Below, piece after piece: positions 60,641 to 64,000 of a DNA stretch of 64,000 bases. How positions within the stretch are numbered: the first letter of the stretch is position 1; each line of letters opens with the position of its first letter. The position numbers were made by a program, and so were the translations under genes. Origin of the DNA: Albula goreensis (Eukaryota; Chordata; Actinopteri; Albuliformes; Albulidae); the NCBI GenBank assembly GCA_022829145.1, contig CM040764.1, positions 18,816,237 to 18,880,236 of the forward strand, read 5' to 3'. The notes below the pieces were generated by a model. That model did not search any database. It saw only the letters and a list, made by a program, of their open reading frames with translations, and was not told where the DNA came from.

Positions 60641-61174
60641 TGTATTGATGTGATGTTTGTGTGTAGGAGGGGAACAGGGAGAGGTTTTGTAATGCCTAAT
60701 GTCATCTCTGCATTTACTGCTTCAGCAACACACAGCGCACAAACCTTTAGCACAGAATATGTTGCCATTCAAGGAAAACATTTTGAATTAGAGTGTGAGA
60801 AGTGAAAGGAAGGTGGAGAGAGAAGGGAGTTGGAGAGGGGAGAGAGGTTTTGGGAGGGCCCGTGGTGCTACAGGCATTACAGCAGTATCTTATCGATTTG
60901 TTCAGCGGTCCAGAGCAGGCGCAGAGAGCCTGTCTCAGGAGCAGGGATGGGATCAGACACACCTGTCCTGTGTGGGCAGCTCCACCTGGATCTGCCCTGG
61001 AGCTCCACCGCCCGCTCGGCCGTGAGACAGAACCGGCTTTGAACAGGGGGGGATACCCAGGCGCCAGGGTGAGAGAGGGGGTTTCTGGGAGCTCAAAACT
61101 CTGCGGTTCATTTCAGAACACAAAGGAGGTTTAATTGTGAGAATTTCAGAGGATCTATGACCAGCTGCTTTGCT

Positions 61175-61207
61175 TTATTTATTTATTTTATTTTATTTTA
61201 TTTTATT
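61175..61207. repeat. (ATTT/ATTTT)n microsatellite
   Basis: Repeated ATTT and ATTTT units. Confidence 0.9.
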
Positions 61208-61388
61208 GGACAGTAATTAAATTAGCCTGTGGTTAGTGCTGGAGCTGCTCCACTCAGAGTTTGCCTCGTGGGCGTCTTTGTTCCTCAGCTATTTTAGCGG
61301 CTAGCATTAAAAGCATTGCCTTCTGCCTGTGTACCCAGGCACTGAATGGATGGAGTGTGTGTGCATTGCTGCATTTCCTGCTTTCCTC

Positions 61389-61412
61389 CTGTGTGTGTGT
61401 GTGTGTGTGTGT
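61389..61412. repeat. (GT)n microsatellite
   Basis: About 12 GT units. Confidence 0.9.
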
Positions 61413-61469
61413 ACACAATGGGGATGCACAGTCCTATGGGATGATGTGAATGCTACTTTTTGTGTTTTC

Positions 61470-61840
61470 CTTTTAATCAGCAGCCAAATAAGGCTTCGGA
61501 AACAAAGTTTGCCAATCAATGGCTTAAATGAATCACTTAAGTGCTGAAACACACCAAAAAATCTGCATCCACTACATCCCTTCCTCTCAATCAGCAGCCA
61601 GAGAAGGCCTCAGAAACAAACTTCATGGGTTCAATAAATGACTTAAATTAAACTTAAAGTGCTGAAACTCACCGAAACCCCCCCAGCCCCTCCTCTGGTG
61701 GTTTTTCTTGTTTCCTCTCACTCAGCAGTCAGATACGTTCTTGGGAGCAAGGTGTGTGAACTTTTTTTTTTTTTTTAGCCAATCAATGACCTAATTGAAG
61801 TGTCAAAGTGCCGAGATGCACTGAAAAGCCAGCATCCTCA
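61470..61840 (+). repeat. unclassified element in three tandem units
   Basis: AATCAGCAGCC starts units at 61476 and 61588, and a variant CTCAGCAGTC at 61721. Each continues with GGAAACAAAGT-like then AAGTGCTGAAACACACC-like sequence. Unit lengths are about 113 and 132. A fourth relative is at 54030-54125. Confidence 0.65.
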
Positions 61841-61849
61841 CCGGCCGGG

Positions 61850-63240
61850 CGGGGTGGGGCGGGGCAGGAGTTGTGACCCCCAGTGTATTGGGCCGTGAGA
61901 GAGCTGCAGTGCTCCCCGCCGTCCTGTGAATGGAGCTGGAGGTTAATCACACTCAGGCCGGGGGGAGCGGCGCTGTGCTGAAGGAGAGGCCAGGCGTGCA
62001 GGTGACTATGCGCCCCCATACATGTGCCTTCTGCAGGGGCGGCTCTGGGGAGCGCCGCCTTTCTAACGACCTTGTCCCTGTCTGTGGAGAGTGAACCGTG
62101 TGCCACTCAAACCAACAGCTATTATGAATCTCAGTACTCAGGCCCGAGTGTCTGAGTTGTGAGTGTGTGTTTTTTTTTTTTCTTCCGATATGGAATGCCC
62201 AGTCATATTTGTGAGTCTAGCCCATCGCTGCAGCGTCCTCCATGGATTTGGGAAAGCACCACCCATGCGTGACTTTTACAGCACGTGTCGCCGGCCTTCA
62301 CTCCTTTTCAGTCCACCATCCACCAGATGAGCTGAGCTCAAGATTCTTTACACTCTCCAGATACGCTGCACCTGACACAAATAAAACGATATTAGGCTGA
62401 ACAAATAAACAGGCTGGACATAATTGATAGAAAAATATTCCTATTCCAGACAAATGAACACTATGATGATGGCATGTCATCAAAATGTTTGGGTGTTTTT
62501 TTAATGGGTGTATGTGTTTACAGAAGATTAATTTAGCTTAGCTAACACTGGCAAAAACGAGCCATGTATTCTATTTCGCACAGCATGTTATTAGATCAGA
62601 CAATGAAACGGAGTGAAATGCAGAGACACCCTGCACCGTTTGAGAGTAGGACCAGAGGGCTAATGAATGTCCCCTCATTAGCCCAAAAAGGGAGTTGATG
62701 TGCAGACTGAGGTCGGATGGTCAGAGTGGTTTTTGTGGTGTGTGAGTGTCCGCACGGGTCACTGTCTCCCTCATTAGCCTTTTAAATAAATAATGGCTGT
62801 AGTAATCTTACTGTAAATACCCAGCTTTAGCGCCATCCTCTAAACTTGGATAAACACAGAATTTTTAGTCAGTCTGCAATTAGCCAGCAAAGAAATGTAT
62901 AAATAAAATTAACTCATTTTTGACTAGAACTGGCTGATTATGAATTCAGGAAGGTACACCTAAGATATAGAATAGCTGAAGTGTCTCTATCATATCGTCA
63001 TTTGCACTTCTGACAGCCAGACCAGGGAACACACCATCAGGGACAAATATTTATTTGAAACGCTTACAAAAATTGCACATTACTGACAATTTTAACACAA
63101 TTATCACCAAAAAGTATTTCAAATACATATTTCACCAAAGTCTGCAAGCAATATATGCACCGTACATTTTTGGAATGTATGTCAAATACATAAACATATT
63201 TGTACTATTTTCTATCTAATCGTGTCAATACATTACTGTG
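61850..63240. other. intron, mostly unique
   Basis: Includes a GC-rich patch at 61840-62060 and AT-rich homeobox-rich sequence at 62620-62930. No exon or transposon recognised. Confidence 0.45.
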
Positions 63241-63420
63241 GCATAGCGTAATGTGCATGCTGCTCTTAATTGGAGCGCTTCCGTTCATGTACGGAGTCTT
63301 GCAGACGAAGCTTTTCAGTCTTAGCAACTGCCTGAAGGTCGGCCAATGTCGAGCGCCGAACACCATTTGAGGACTGAAAACCCTTTTAAGTCGATTCCTT
63401 TAAACATGTACTGTGCCATC
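63240..63420. promoter_or_regulatory. possible noncoding regulatory block
   Basis: Unique sequence with several CpGs and TCTTAATTGGAGCGC, CATGTACGGAGTC and AATGTCGAGCGCCG words, without a coding frame. Weak support. Confidence 0.2.
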
Positions 63421-63724
63421 AAAAAAAAATGAAATTGAAACACTTTTTTTTTACTTTAAAAGGAGAGGGAGACAGAGCGTATCTCTCGCAAGGTGCAAAT
63501 TTAACCTACACAACACTTAACATGACACTTTTGCGCTGAGGCCCAGCGGCTAGGCTAGCTTTGATGTGGAAATGAGTTTTTTCTCCTCTTTGACAGCGGG
63601 AGCATGGTGTTTACATAACACAGAGTGTGGGGACCCCAGGAGAAAGCGTGGGTTTGCGCGGCAGAGAGAAGCCCAACAGATCTCTCTGTCTGATCCTCAT
63701 TTAGCCTGGGGCACACAGTGGCAA

Positions 63725-63845
63725 GGGGGGAGAGAGAGAGAACAGCAGGAGGGAGGGAGCGAAGAAGGGAGAAGGATAGAGAGACAGGGAGAGACAGAGA
63801 GATAAGGAGATAGACAGAGGGAAGGTGAGAGTAAAAAAAAAGGAG
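63725..63845. repeat. GA-rich low-complexity tract
   Basis: GAGA and GGGA words, ending in a 10-base A run. Confidence 0.85.
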
Positions 63846-64000
63846 TGTGGAAAATGGGTAAGAAAAGATTCCCACAGATCATTGTGTGGTGATGTGTATG
63901 TGCCTATGTGGATCTGTGCTTGAATGCACACGTAAATACAGTATGTGCTGTCTCACACAGGTGTGTGTGTGCTGTTTCACACACACCTACATGCTCTGTC

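Larger units (their letters stand above)
16834..64000 (+). other. ephrin-A intron 1 (runs off the window)
   Basis: It starts at the GTAAGA donor. Exon 2 of ephrins is about 290 bp and encodes NDYLDIYCPHY, GFKRWECNRP and KFSEKFQ. None of these was found on the + strand, so the intron exceeds 47 kb. Large first introns are known in this family (EFNA5 in mammals is far longer). All later features lie within it. Confidence 0.65.

Overview
This window looks like nuclear DNA of a ray-finned fish. The evidence is a vertebrate ephrin-A first exon, very abundant CA/GT microsatellites, tRNA-derived SINE copies whose tails resemble the common fish 'CTCTGGATAAGAGCGTCTGCTAAATG' type, CR1-like LINE fragments and a Tc1/mariner relic. 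No prokaryotic, viral or organellar genes were seen, and the species cannot be fixed from the sequence.

Only one protein-coding segment can be supported: an ephrin-A exon 1 (16724-16833, + strand). It encodes a signal peptide and the start of the receptor-binding domain (DRHAVYWNSTNPR) and ends at a consensus GTAAGA donor in phase 2. It resembles ephrin-A2 most (efna2), with A5 and A3 as alternatives. About 1.3 kb of CpG-containing DNA upstream looks like promoter plus a long 5' leader with several upstream AUGs. Exon 2 (the conserved GFKRWECNRP / KFSEKFQ block) was not found downstream, so everything from 16834 to the end is read as a first intron longer than 47 kb.

Layout: 1-2.6 kb is probably the 3' UTR of an unidentified upstream + strand gene, with two AATAAA signals. 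2.6-15.4 kb is intergenic, with non-repetitive mixed AT/GC blocks that may be regulatory (5.5-5.9, 6.2-6.85 and 7.55-7.92 kb), long microsatellites and two repeat insertions. 15.4-16.8 kb is promoter, leader and exon 1. 16.8-64 kb is intron 1. It carries SINEs (both orientations), two CR1-like fragments, MITE-like elements, a dead Tc1/mariner transposase, at least eight degenerate minisatellites (units about 28, 34, 43 and 47 bp, among others), a 1.73-kb tandem duplication at 36.7-40.1 kb with roughly 1% divergence, and several candidate noncoding regulatory blocks.

No new multi-gene system is present. The items most worth checking are the 1.73-kb tandem duplication (real, or an allelic assembly artefact), an unclassified diverged repeat pair at 20.3 and 55.4 kb, an unclassified ~110-bp element at 54.0 and 61.5 kb, and the candidate regulatory blocks around the ephrin exon. 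No alignment could be run, so repeat family names rest on recognition of consensus fragments.
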